The notes under the pieces are model-generated. The model searched no databases, had not been told where the DNA came from, and saw only the letters and a program-made list of their open reading frames with translations. 64,000 nt of DNA from the NCBI GenBank assembly GCA_043228905.1, contig JBHGNT010000008.1:14508001-14572000 (forward strand), written 5' to 3'. Below, in pieces: positions 40,047-50,271 of the stretch; position 1 is the first letter of the stretch, and each line of letters opens with the position of its first letter. The position numbers and the translations under genes are program-made. This DNA comes from Azolla caroliniana. Taxonomy: Eukaryota > Polypodiophyta.

Positions 40047-41400
40047 TTATTCGTTTGACTCTTCTAATTGGCTTAGGACCTCAAACTTATTGGATAGAGT
40101 TGGATTACTAGAAACACTAGTTGGCACAGTTTCAACAATGCTAGACTCATTTCTATTATCATAGTTAATGTGATGTACCTGACGTCTCGATCTGTGTGGA
40201 CAATGAATGGCAATACGTCCTGGACCTCCACAATATAAGCATAGTCGATTTTCTCGATGACGTTGTTTCTCTTCATCTGATAAAGGTCCTCGTTGTCGGG
40301 TCATATCAATCTCCATCGGTGTCGGGCTATCCATTGGTGTTGGGCTACGTGCTTGCTGTGGAGTTGGGACGGGGCTATATTGTTTCCTTGGAGATTGTGC
40401 CATCACTGATGCATAAGTTAGCGTAAATCTTGATCTTGTTTGTTGTTGTTATCGCTCGGACCGACGCTCAAAAAGCCGATTATCACATCGTATTGCTCGG
40501 CTAATAGCTTCTGTAAGGGATTTTGGATCCTCATGGAAGGTAAGAAGTAAATCTTTTACATCTCCAAGGAAACAATATAGCCGATTATCACATCGTATTG
40601 CTCGGCTAATACGATTATCACAATATAGCTTCTGTAAGGGATTTTGGATCCTCAGGGAAGGTAAGAAGTAAATCTTTTACATCTCAAAAAGCCGATTATC
40701 ACATCGTATTGCTCGGCTAATAGCTTCTGTAAGGGATTTTGGATCCTCAGGGAAGGTAAGAAACTGCTCCATTAGAGCTTGTTCGTCCCAAGGAATATCA
40801 CTTGCAATGAGACGAAAATTGGCTGCATACGTTGATGCTGGTTGATCCCCTTGTCGTAATGTGCGAATCTTGTTGATTGTCATTCTTACACTATTTGTGT
40901 CTCCGAAGCAAGCCTTAAACTCATTGATAAATTCTTCAAAGTTGTTGAGTAGGGGCGAATTTGCTTCTAGCAATGGAGCAAACCATGAAAATGCCTTGCT
41001 AGTCAATAAAGTGCCCACTAACCCGACTCGAGATGAATCAGTCGGATAACGCGTGGCACGCATCTGAATTACCAACCGCACTTGATTTATAAAACCCCAA
41101 AAATGTGCTCTTGACCCATTGAATTTAGCTGGGAGGCTGATTTTGGGTTCCTTAAGAACTCCTTGACTGTCGACTTTTAGTTGTTGGAAAGGTACTATTG
41201 CTGACTCTAGTTGTTGAACCCTTCATGTAAACTCGTCATGTATTTGTTGCTTCTCTACTGAAACCTTCTGTAGGTCTTCAAGCAATTGTTGATTCTCCAG
41301 CTCTAGTGATGCAAACTTGCTTTTGAGATTCTCCATTTCTGCAACAAGGGTGAAGTATTCTTGTGGGTTGCCAACAACCATGGGTACTTACTAGTGTTTG
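40047..41400 (-). pseudogene. gypsy-4 gag, rearranged
   Basis: The C-terminal frame 40047-40406 has the knuckle CLYCGGPGRIAIHC. The capsid frame 40677-41081 reads RLVIQMRATRYPTDSSRVGL and RQGDQPASTYAANFRLIASD. The N-terminus (MVVGNPQEYFTLVAEMENLK) starts near 41382. Between knuckle and capsid (40465-40760) the same ~100-bp segment occurs three times, partly truncated, destroying the frame. Confidence 0.8.
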
Positions 41401-41429
41401 TGGAAGAGGCTAGATGAGAAGAACTAATT

Positions 41430-41850
41430 GATAAAAGAAAGATATAAAGAGATCACAAGAAGAGGAATGAAATGATAAGAGAAGAATGAATGTATTAAAG
41501 TAGAATAAGAATGGATACAAGATAGGAGATGAGAGCTTAAGACTGGTGTTGATTCGAATTGGTTTTGAGAAGAATTGTATGTCCATATTTATAGGTTCCT
41601 ATAGAATAACCTAGTGATTTCTATAATGTTCTAGAATATTCTAGACCTAGAATATTCTAAGATGTTCTAGGATGTTCTAGAATGTTCTAGGATGTTCTAG
41701 AACATTTACAATATCAGTCTATTACAAGAAGTAGCTTTTATTATTTCATATAATCATATGCTATCTTAATGGTTAGGTTCTTGATTATGTATTACAAGGT
41801 CTTGGGTTTAAGCCCAAGTGAAGCCACATAATGTTCACGGATTCATGACA
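41430..41850 (-). repeat. gypsy-4 5' LTR (right copy)
   Basis: Matches the left LTR from ATAAAAGAAAGATATAAAG and extends through heat-shock-like repeats (41619-41706) and a tRNA-like stretch (41756-41830) to GGATTCATGACA. The inner end and the neighbouring primer site are deleted. Confidence 0.88.
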
Positions 41851-41855
41851 ATAAC

Positions 41856-42275
41856 TTTATTTGGGATAAGTTGCAACAAATACTATCTTCACATGAGCCA
41901 ATTCCTGATTTAGATGGGCGATCGCAAGAGCTTGATTGGAGGTTTGTTGGAAATAAGAGATTGACTATGATCTCAACGAATGTTGCTTATCACAAGTTGA
42001 TTGACAAACATAAGTGGTTGGAAGAAAGGGTTATAAAGATATGGGGTTTTCATAAGCCCATTACTTCGTGGTTTCATGTGATCAAGGCAGGTTGGTGTTC
42101 TCGATTGATGCTACGAGCCAAGGTATTTATTTGGAGAGTTATGGTTGGAGCTTTACCATTAGGGGATGCATTAAAAAAAAGAAGCATTACTAAAGGATTG
42201 TGTTTCTTTTGTTCGGTGGAATTGGAACATAGTAGGCCTCGATTTATTTCATGCCCGATGGCAACAATGGTTTGA
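41856..42275 (+). pseudogene. LINE ORF2 C-terminus with zf-RVT region
   Basis: Frame 41871-42275 gives WDKLQQI..., ITSWFHVIKAGWCSRLMLRA, KVFIWRVMVGALPLGDALKK and CFFCSVELEHSRPRFISCP, the zinc-binding region at the C-terminus of plant L1 ORF2. It directly continues 36445 once gypsy-4 and its duplication are removed. Confidence 0.85.
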
Positions 42276-42725
42276 AGGTGTATCAGTTTAGTGTGGATGT
42301 CTCTAACAGGAGTACGTCTATCTTCCTTCAGTTGGGTTTTTGCACATATGGAGAACAATGAACCAATGCCTCATTTTCAAATTATTTTTGAGTTCTTGAG
42401 GTATTGGGGGCTATGGTTCAATTGGAATATGCGGAATGCCTTCATTTTTTATCCGCAAGTTGGGGTGAGAAAATATGTTCTAAAGTTAAAAGGACTTCTT
42501 TTGTGGCAATTGACAATGCTAGAGAAGTCACAAAATCTCAACCAGGAAGAGGGAGAACTCTGCAAGGTCACATATCATCATACTCTCCATATGAATTGGT
42601 GTGTAGGGGGGCATTGAGTTTGGTGTCGTAGTATTCTTTAGATCCCTAGATAGAAGGGTTCTATACTTTGTAGTAAGTTAGTCATGGTGGTGTTTTTTTC
42701 TTTTGTAATGAAAGCCATTATTTAC

Positions 42726-42729
<4 letters not shown>
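42276..42729 (+). other. LINE 3' region
   Basis: Degenerate coding (MRNAFIFYPQVG... at about 42291-42617) and 3' untranslated sequence with a TTTTTTTCTTTTGTAATG stretch near 42692-42710. There is no long A tail; the element ends near ACGAAA and meets GAGAGA. Confidence 0.6.
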
Positions 42730-42765
<36 letters not shown>

Positions 42766-43061
42766 TGATAACAAAAGATATATATTATGTTAAGAGAATA
42801 TACAATAGTAGCTAGGAGGCTTAAGATTGGCGTTGAACCAATTTGGTTCGAAATAATGCCTTGTGCCTCCTTTTATAGTGTTCTCAAGAGTAGTCCTGAA
42901 GCTTCTAGAATGTTCCAGAGAAATCTGGAATATACATTAATTTTCTATAGTAAAGCTTAAATGAAAATAATATCCTAGGTATTGCAATAGATAGTGTAAT
43001 GGTGAAGAGCTCGACCCATATAACATAAGGTCATGGGTTCGAGTCTTGCCATATAATGACA
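42730..43061 (-). repeat. gypsy-2 5' LTR, second part
   Basis: Continues the LTR from the GA microsatellite (42731-42761) to ATAATGACA. On the minus strand it has a tRNA-like stretch (42993-43050), heat-shock-like GAAGCTTCTAGAATGTTCCAG (42898-42918), TATAAAAGG (about 42870-42877) and R. The right target copy is TTAGG (43062-43066). Confidence 0.9.
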
Positions 43062-43066
43062 TTAGG

Positions 43067-43169
43067 TCAAAGGAAAACAAAATCTTCAACACATAATTCA
43101 GAATCACACCATCTGGTTTTAGATGAAGATAATGCTTTAATAGGTACATTTGAAGATGATGAGGAACAA
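43067..43169 (+). pseudogene. DUF7869-type gene, C-terminal tail
   Basis: The last piece of the split gene. It reads QRKTKSSTHNSESHHLVLDE and ends in an acidic FEDDEEQ before TAA (43167-43169). The first codon is completed by bases at 14547, keeping frame across 28.5 kb of insertion. No stop lies inside. Confidence 0.65.
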
Positions 43170-43659
43170 TAAACCTTGTATATTAGTTATAGTAGTGATT
43201 CTAGATCATGAAAGGAGTGATTTATGTAAACCCTAAACTTGTGAATGTAAAATTGTAATCAAATTCTGTTTGTAATACCCGAATGATATAAAGGTTATGT
43301 TTTGAAATCTGTCGCTTGTATGAAGATTGTTAGTAAAAAAACCTTTTACTTGTTGTTTTTCCAAGAAAATACACTTTGTACCTTTTGGATCACCTAAAAT
43401 TTATGATTTTCCAACTTTATGAAATGGTGCATTTTAAAGCTTTTCTAACAAATTTTTGAGAACGTGTGATATTGTTATCATTGTGTCTTGTGAAATGGGT
43501 ATATAAACCCCAAACTCAAATGGAATATTCTTTATCCTTCCATTTTTGTGCAATCCTTCCACTTGTGAACGTGAATGTGTTTTTGATTTTCCAACTTGAT
43601 CTGTTTAATTCCCCATGATTCCTTGATTGATTGCCTTCATTCATTCATTCATTTACAGG
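43170..43659. other. Non-coding, probable 3' flank of the split gene
   Basis: AT-rich sequence with no gene recognised. A TATATAAACCCC motif lies near 43500. Confidence 0.4.
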
Positions 43660-43783
43660 TGCAATCATTCATATGATGATGTGAGGGTGATGGCATGCAT
43701 GCAATGCATGATCGTCATTTGGCGCACATGAGTTACATGTGATGCATGATAACCATCCTGCCATTTGAGGTTCCATGTATGAA
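43660..43783. repeat. Fragment related to the LTR-like insert at 26130-27297
   Basis: CATTTGGCGCACATGAGT and GTGATGCATGATAACCAT match, in inverse orientation, the stretch 26880-26995. The match stops at copia-C. Confidence 0.55.
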
Positions 43784-44879
43784 AGATTTATTAAGGAATT
43801 TTGTAAATATGTCAAAGTGCAGTTGCCCTAGCCCAGTTAGTATATAATGGGCTTTGTAACCTAGTTTGTGTGGTTGTTGACGCCATTCGTTTTGTAACTC
43901 TAAGTTTTTAATAATACAGTTACATCTAGCTTGTGCTCAAACTTTTTGTTTTCTCTTCTTCTTGTTCTCCTTGTTGATCTTGTCTTATGATTTGGTTGAC
44001 CACCGGTTTCAATCTGTTTCTGCTTACTATCTGATGATCTGTATCACAAAGAGTGCAGAGATATTGTTAAGCATTTGGCGGCCGCTTGCAACATCTGATA
44101 TCAGAGCTTCGCGTTTTCTTCATGATCCCGTTGTTGCCGTGTACTTTGTTCTTCATAAACAACTCTCTTTTATCTCTTTCGAAGACAATTTTTGGTATAA
44201 TAGATTCCAAGATTTTAGTCCTACTGAAATCCTTCATTAGGAAACTCTTCACAAGTTCATATTCAGCAAAGAGAAACATCTGGAAAGTCAACACTCCATT
44301 GTTCTAAATCACTCTTGAAGTAAGTCAGTCGGTTGTACTTTACTCCTATGATTGTAACCCCTCGGAGTGAGACTTCATTCAGCAAGTTCTGCCTCAACCG
44401 TGCTTCATACGGTTAGATGACAATCGAATAGGTCGATTGACGCTATTCACTCGCTCATCGTAATCACTTGTAGTAGATTGGGCTACAAGGAACAACCCCT
44501 ATTTGTGCTTTATTCGGCTAGACGACATTCGCGAGGACTAGTCGGCTCCGTGCCTCTCATTGTTGTAGTCATTGGATGCAGGATTGGACTGGACAATCAG
44601 CACATGATCTGTGATTGGTACCTCGAAATCGGCATTGGAATTGAATCGACAACTAATTGTGCTCAATCTGGCTAGGTGACATTTGGGAAGACCAGTTGGT
44701 TTTGTCTCTCTAATTGTCGTAGCCACTTCGACCAAGTTTCGCACCCAACCACTCCAACAATCGAAATTGATTCGACCCGTGTCCAAATCTGACTCGAACG
44801 ATATTGGGTGAGGTAGTATGTTGCACCACACCACTGTTCATTGTCAACTCTGGACAGAGTATAACAAACTGACATAGAT

Positions 44880-45990
44880 GGTGTCAACATCCGGGTCATT
44901 AGAGATGATTCTAAGGAAGTTTAACAAATCAAACTTCAACTTCTAAAGGAGTAGATGCAAGACTATCTAATAGTCTAGGGTCAAATAGATCCGATTGAGT
45001 TACAAAACCCTCCAAAATGAAGCAAGCCGAATGAGTGGACGAAACTTGATTGACTTGTCTGTGCCACCATTCAGATGCACTTGTTGGAGTCAGTGTACTT
45101 CATAGTGTAATCAATTCTGACAACCTTTCAACTATGGAAGACACTCTCGGACACTTATGAGAAGAAGGTGCAGCCCCCACAAAGATATATCTGATTCGGC
45201 GCCTTTAAAACCTTCGGATGAAAGAATCTGATTCGGTCCATGCAAACCTCAATGAGTACGAAAGCCCCGAAAATCGGCCCAGGGGACAACTATTGAATAC
45301 GAATTGAAAGCAATGTTGCTTATGAGTACTCTCCCTCCATCGTGGGAAACTTTCGTCACAACTGTGTGCAATGCGTCGACTACTGCCGTTAAGTACTCCG
45401 TAGTCACGAGTGCAATTTTGATTGAAGCAGCTCCGAGAAAATCGTTTGCAAGAACGATCGAAAAAGTTCTTCCCGATAGCTGAACAATCAGCGAAGTCGA
45501 AGCAAGTCCTGGGACAACCGAATTTGCAACTATTGCAAGAAACCTGGGCAAATTAAAGCCGAATACCGCGCACTCAAAGCCAAGAATGGTAAACCTCAGC
45601 GAGCTAATCAAAAGAGTGGCCGGCATGAGGAGGTCAATTACGTCAGCTCTTCAGTCGAAGTATTGTCTATGACCCGAACATACTATCTATCGAAAACCTA
45701 GTCAAATAAGAAGTTTTGTTTATGACTAAGGAATCGAGCAAATGGCTCCTGGATTCGGGTGTGCCATACCATGTGACCCCTCACAGATCCTTGTTTTGGA
45801 AATATTTGGCCCAATACTATGAGTGTGACATGTAGCCGATACTCTGTACCCGCTATATGTCACACTCAGAGAGGGTGACTTGTTTCTGGTTGATATTCCC
45901 GTGTCATCGCTATGGCATGGACGACTAAGAAACCTCAGCAAGGCCTGCATAACACATTTATCTAGAGCCGGATACATCCCCAAAGTAGCC
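44880..45990 (+). pseudogene. copia-C gag, protease and pre-integrase remnants
   Basis: Broken frames read LLMSTLPPSWETFVTTVCN (about 45320-45375), a decayed knuckle CNYCKKPGQIKAEY (45525-45566; His changed to Gln and last Cys to Tyr), the protease KWLLDSGVPYHVTPHRSLFW (about 45737-45796) and the pre-integrase LWHGRLRNLSKACITHLSRA (45911-45970). Confidence 0.75.
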
Positions 45991-45994
45991 GACT

Positions 45995-46140
45995 ATCTCT
46001 CCCTCCCTCCCACTCTCTCTCTCACGTCTGTGTGGTCTCCCTCTGTCTCTGTCTCTGTCTCTCTCCTATGTGTAGTCTCCCTCTCTCTCTCTCTCTCTCC
46101 TCATTTGTGTAGTTCTCCCTCACTCAGTCACTCAGTCACT

Positions 46141-46195
<55 letters not shown>

Positions 46196-46240
46196 CTTGC
46201 TTGTTGTCTCCCTACCTCTCTCTCTCTCTAAACTTTCTAA
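45995..46240. repeat. CT microsatellite block
   Basis: Interrupted (CT)n with a pure run at 46142-46192. Open frames of Ser-Leu repeats are artefacts. Confidence 0.9.
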
Positions 46241-46405
46241 ACGACTTAACCGGTTTGAGTCGGTTTGGCAAGGCTCAAGCCAAGCTGAAACGAGCTCAAA
46301 CCGTTTAGTCAAGCTCAAACCTAAGCCGAGCCGAGCCCCTAAGCCCCTAAGCCGTTTAAAACCGGTTAAGCCTAATGGTTTAGGCTTGAGCTGAGCCGTT
46401 GCCGA
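46241..46405. mobile_element. Possible hAT-type element end
   Basis: Repeated CAAACCG, AAGCCGAGCC and AACCGGTTAAGCC motifs end in GCCGTTGCCGATCCCTA. Its complement, TAGGGATCGGCAACGG, resembles plant hAT ends. No matching left end or duplication is seen, perhaps lost in the CT block. Confidence 0.35.
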
Positions 46406-46722
46406 TCCCTACCTACAACCGATAATGTTGCATATGGGATGACCAAGTGTCTTTTGGTGGATTGATTCCGATCCCTCCGACACCAGAGGGGCGTAATGAA
46501 GAATCAATCTGATTCAGTCGGATGTTACTTAGGATGGTTTCAAACAATCATCATCGACAGTTCAAGACTCAGGTTCAGCTTATCCGATTTTGGTTGACTC
46601 GACTGTTTGTTCTCGGATCTTGTCGACCCAAACAAAGCCGACTTGTTTGACAACCTTGTATAAATATGTATTTTTGCTTTTTTATTACAGATTTCTTGTT
46701 GTATACGCCCATTAGGGGGGAG
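46406..46722. other. copia-C 3' internal remnant
   Basis: Non-coding remainder ending in a polypurine-like TTAGGGGGGAG next to the LTR at 46723. A TATAAATATG motif lies near 46662. Confidence 0.5.
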
Positions 46723-46884
46723 TGTTGAATATATGCATATAATGGCCGTATTCACATTGTCCCTTGGACAAACTAGATTTAGGACAATTTTGTAAATATG
46801 TTAAAGGGCAGTTGCCCTAGCCCAGTTAGTATATAACGGGCTTTGTAATCTAGTTTGTGTGGTTGTTGCCGCCCCCCAAGGCTT

Positions 46885-47429
46885 GACTGTCAAAACTTGT
46901 ATGATAGCACGTGAGTTCATCAAAAGGGGTTTAAATTGACCATTGAGATACATAATGTATATATATAAGGGTATAAATAAATATTTGAAAATATATTTAC
47001 ATAAGGGTATTATCAATTATGCTAGAGAAAAAAATTACATAAGCCCATGAAATATTAAATATTTCAATGAAATAATAAAGAATATGTTTCAATGAGATTA
47101 TGCTCAAATTTGGAGTAACATACATACATACATATAACTACATTTAAACATTACAATTTACATCCAATTCATGTATATACACACATTACACCCATTTATA
47201 CATGCATTGTTACTAAACATGAATATATTATATTTGTACAAATATATATTACCATATGTAAATACGTACATGCACTTACATAAATACATTACACACTACA
47301 TATATAAATACATGCATACATATCTATATATATAAATGCATACATGCTACATACACAGAATAAGCCATATATATTGACATACATAAAAATAACATATTAC
47401 ATATATACATACACTTTATTACAAACATA
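46885..47429. repeat. AT-rich ACATA repeats
   Basis: Degenerate tetranucleotide (TACA)n and ATATATA sequence; no gene. Confidence 0.6.
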
Positions 47430-47605
47430 TTTTATATAGGGAAAAGTACTAGGATACCCTTGGAAGTTCGTCTATTTACCAGAATGCTCCTGGAAGTTCC
47501 AAATTTATCAAACTACCCTTATGTCCAAAAAAATACACTTTATAAAGTAATTATACACTCAAATCTACAAGCCTTATTTACTAGAGTACCCTTAAACCTA
47601 AACTT

Positions 47606-48380
47606 TTTTTTTTTTTTTTTCAAAATGAAGCTACTTTCCCATTAGTTAGGAAGGATTATTACATAGAGAGTCTACAAGGAGACTTATACACACATCGGGG
47701 AGTCTTCCTCCGATCAAGTAAAAGAAGATGAGCCTACTTACAATGCCTTGCGGCCTAACTTAATGTAAGAAGCTACCTATATCTAAGGTGATGCCCTTCA
47801 ATGTTGCCTAGTACGAGTCGGCTCTTGGGGCCTACAACGAAGAGAGGGTGGCAGGTGAGTAGGAAACAACCAGCGTGGGGGCTAGTAATTCCACCTCGGG
47901 CCACTCCCGCCTTGCATCACCATAGGTGTGTTCCTCCATTTTTGCCAAAAGCGCAACCGGGCAGAGATCACGTCGTTGGAGTGGCTGCAAATCTCTTCCA
48001 GTTGCCCTCGTAGGCAGCTGATAATCGCGAACCATATGTCCATGACCACTTCCTCCGGGGACCGTACCGTACCTTGGAAAACCTTGAGGCAACGTGCTTT
48101 CCATATGTACCACAAGGTGAAACCTGCGATCAACATCTAGATTTTTGGAAACCTAGGGGATGCGGGCTGCAAGCCTCTTTCGAAACGGATCTTGACGATT
48201 TTGCCTCTCGTGCATACATAACACCACTATCCGAATTGACGGCGTCCGTCCACCCTTCGACTGAGTGACCAATCCATGCCGCAACGCTCCACGAGGCTGT
48301 TCCTTCAACTTCACATGCTGCAAGGAGGCGAGTCACTCTATCCTAGATCTTTTGAGCTTGAGGGCAATCCCTAAACCCTA
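47606..48380 (-). mobile_element. 5'-truncated LINE insertion in the foldback element
   Basis: A plus-strand run of 15 T (the poly-A of a minus-strand copy) is followed by coding for LWYIWKARCLKVFQGTVRSP, RGQLEEICSHSN and WQKWRN, a LINE ORF2 C-terminus. It is flanked by the 12-bp duplication AAACCTAAACTT (47594-47605 and 48381-48392). Confidence 0.85.
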
Positions 48381-48392
48381 AAACCTAAACTT

Positions 48393-49130
48393 ATTTACCA
48401 TAATGCCACTATATACCTATTTTGACCAATTTATACCACCTTTATTTTTCAAAATACATCATAAATCAAACTAAATTATCAAAATTATATTATATATAAA
48501 TTTTTTTAATTGAAAGGTCACCTTAAAATCCAATTCTATAAATTTACATCGAGTTATACTAGCTTAATCCCATAAAACCAAAATTTGTGATTGAAGTGAC
48601 CAAAACTTAATCTTAAAACCAAAACATTTGATCACACACCAAATTTTACCATTGGGATGCCATTTTGAAGCAAAAATCCATGAATTTGTAGATTCACAAA
48701 CATTTGCGGCCAAAATGTTAAAACAAATCTCATGAAAAACTTTGCTACCAAAATGTCATTTTAAACGAAATCTCACATACCACTTTGCTATTAAAATGCC
48801 ATCTTAAACCAAATTTCATGATTTTACACTAAATTCTGTTAGAAAAATGCAATCACAACTAAATCTCCTCAATCTCATCAATTTCAAAAATACTTGCAAT
48901 GAAAAATTAATTATCGAAATGTAAAAATTACATGTTAATTTTGATCCGTCTACAAAAAATGTAATTCCAAAAATATCCACAAAATCAAATATATCTAATA
49001 ATGCACAAGGTAACCCCATATCCTGATGATAAAGACGATTGATCAACCCAATGAACAAGAAAGAAAAGAAAGACTACATTGTTAGGTACAAAGGACCCAA
49101 AGAATCGCTTAAGTAAAGAAATTTGTGTTT
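48393..49130. other. Foldback element interior, AT-rich repeats
   Basis: Motifs such as AAAATG(C/T)CATTTTAAAC and CAAA(T/C)CTCATG recur every 60 bases or so, suggesting an old tandem array. No gene. Confidence 0.5.
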
Positions 49131-49439
49131 GAAGGGTATTCTGGTAAATAGGGCTTGTAGATTTGAGTGTATAATTACTTTATAAAGTGTATTTTTTTGG
49201 ACATAGGGGTAGTTTGGTAAATTTGGAACTTACAAGGGCATTTAGGTAAATAGACGAACTTCCGGGGGTATCCTGGTACTTTTTCCTTTTAAATATTACA
49301 TATTACACATATACAATTATTTTACACAATTATATACAAAAACATATATGTATACATACCAAACACAAAAAATTTACATACATAAATAAATTACAACACA
49401 TACATACACATAAATATATAAGATTACATATTATATGTA

Positions 49440-49752
49440 GGGAAAAGTACCAAGATACCCCTGGAAGTTTGTCTATTTACTAGAATGCCCCTGGAAGTTC
49501 CAAATTTACCAAACTACCCCTATGTCCAAAAAATTACACTTTATAAAGTAATTATACACTCAAATCTTTGGTAAGTAGGGCTAATTCAGGTCCATTTCTT
49601 CCATCTTTGGTAAATAGGGCTTGTAAATTTGAGTGTATAATTACTTTATAAAGTGTAATTTTTTGGACATAGGGGTAGTTTGGTAAATTTGGAACTTCCA
49701 GGGGCATTCTGGTAAATAGACGAAATTCCAGGAGTATCCTGGTACTTTTCCC
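49440..49752. mobile_element. Short Mutator-type foldback MITE
   Basis: 313 bp, almost entirely two inverted arms of ~140 bases with the same terminal sequence as the long element. It is flanked by a perfect 9-bp duplication TTATATGTA (49431-49439 and 49753-49761). It can fold into one long hairpin. Confidence 0.9.
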
Positions 49753-49761
49753 TTATATGTA

Positions 49762-50268
49762 TTACAAATCTACATACATACAAACAAGTTACGTATATTA
49801 CACACACGCACGCATAAATAAATTTCATACTACATATAATATAATCCATACATATTATATGATATTCAAATTTACATTTACATACATAAAAACAAGTTAC
49901 ATATATTACACATAAATAAATTACATACTACATATAATATAATCCATACATATTATATGATATTCAAATTTACATACACATACATACAAAACAAGTTACA
50001 TATATTACACATAAATAAATTACATACTACATATAATATAATCCATACATATTATATGATATACAAATTTACATATGCATACATATATAGAAACATTACA
50101 TATGTACATACATATTCCACATATCACCATATATACATATAGGTTATATAGAACCATACAAACTACAAACTTACATACATATATACATTCATACACACAC
50201 ATTGGATATATGTATACTTACACATATATCGGATATATACATGTATATTATATGCATATTACAAATAA
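49762..50268. repeat. ACAT-rich repeats with a ~98-bp tandem unit
   Basis: The segment containing CATACTACATATAATATAAT repeats at 49826, 49924 and 50023, a period of 98-99 bases. The remainder is (ACAT)n-like sequence. Tyr/His/Ile-rich open frames here are artefacts. Confidence 0.75.
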
Positions 50269-50271
50269 TCC

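Larger units (their letters stand above)
36446..41850 (-). mobile_element. gypsy-4, Ty3/gypsy element, rearranged
   Basis: Flanked by ATAAC (36441-36445 and 41851-41855). It is closely related to gypsy-3 in LTR and protein. The left LTR is cut off at about 36716 and fused directly to integrase, so the chromodomain and polypurine tract are lost. The right LTR lacks its inner end and the primer site. Inside are a 219-bp tandem duplication in RT and a three-copy rearrangement in gag. It is inserted in the LINE ORF2. Confidence 0.9.
31852..42729 (+). mobile_element. LINE (L1-like non-LTR retrotransposon)
   Basis: A two-gene LINE with about 210 bp of 5' leader, ORF1 (32062-33348), a degenerate ORF2 from 33352 and a 3' end near TTTACGAAA (42729). 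It is embedded in the GA microsatellite of the gypsy-2 LTR, so the target duplication is hidden in GA repeats. ORF2 is interrupted by gypsy-4 (36446-41850). Exact ends are uncertain by a few bases. Confidence 0.85.
14548..43061 (-). mobile_element. gypsy-2, Ty3/gypsy element, full span
   Basis: A minus-strand element bounded by LTRs 14548-15013 and 31699-31851 plus 42730-43061, flanked by TCAGG (14543-14547) and TTAGG (43062-43066). Its own sequence is 14548-17161, 22938-25144, 31363-31851 and 42730-43061, about 5.7 kb. The rest is later insertions: gypsy-3 in RT, copia-B in gag, and a LINE (carrying gypsy-4) in the 5' LTR. It sits in the last part of the DUF7869-type gene. Confidence 0.85.
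43784..46884 (+). mobile_element. copia-C, gutted Ty1/copia element
   Basis: LTR remnants at 43784-44095 and 46723-46874 share GTTGCCCTAGCCCAGTTAG and a TATATAA(T/C)GGGC promoter. A primer site TGATATCAGAGC (44096-44107), one base off the iMet site, follows the left LTR. Only gag, protease and pre-integrase remain, then a CT microsatellite block. Integrase, RT and RNase H are missing. Ends and target duplication are not resolved. Confidence 0.7.
47439..49286. mobile_element. Long Mutator-type foldback element
   Basis: The first ~150 bases (GGGAAAAGTACTAGGATACC...) recur inverted at the right end (49135-49286). The flanks TTTTATATA (47430-47438) and TTTTAAATA (49287-49295) are a 9-bp duplication with one change. 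Long inverted ends plus a 9-bp duplication point to a MULE. The interior has a truncated LINE (47606-48380) and AT-rich degenerate tandem repeats (48590-48850); no transposase. Confidence 0.8.

Noticed and set aside
46241-46405. A complete hAT element
   Set aside because: Only one end resembles a hAT terminus; no opposite end or 8-bp duplication was found, so it is kept as a low-confidence fragment.
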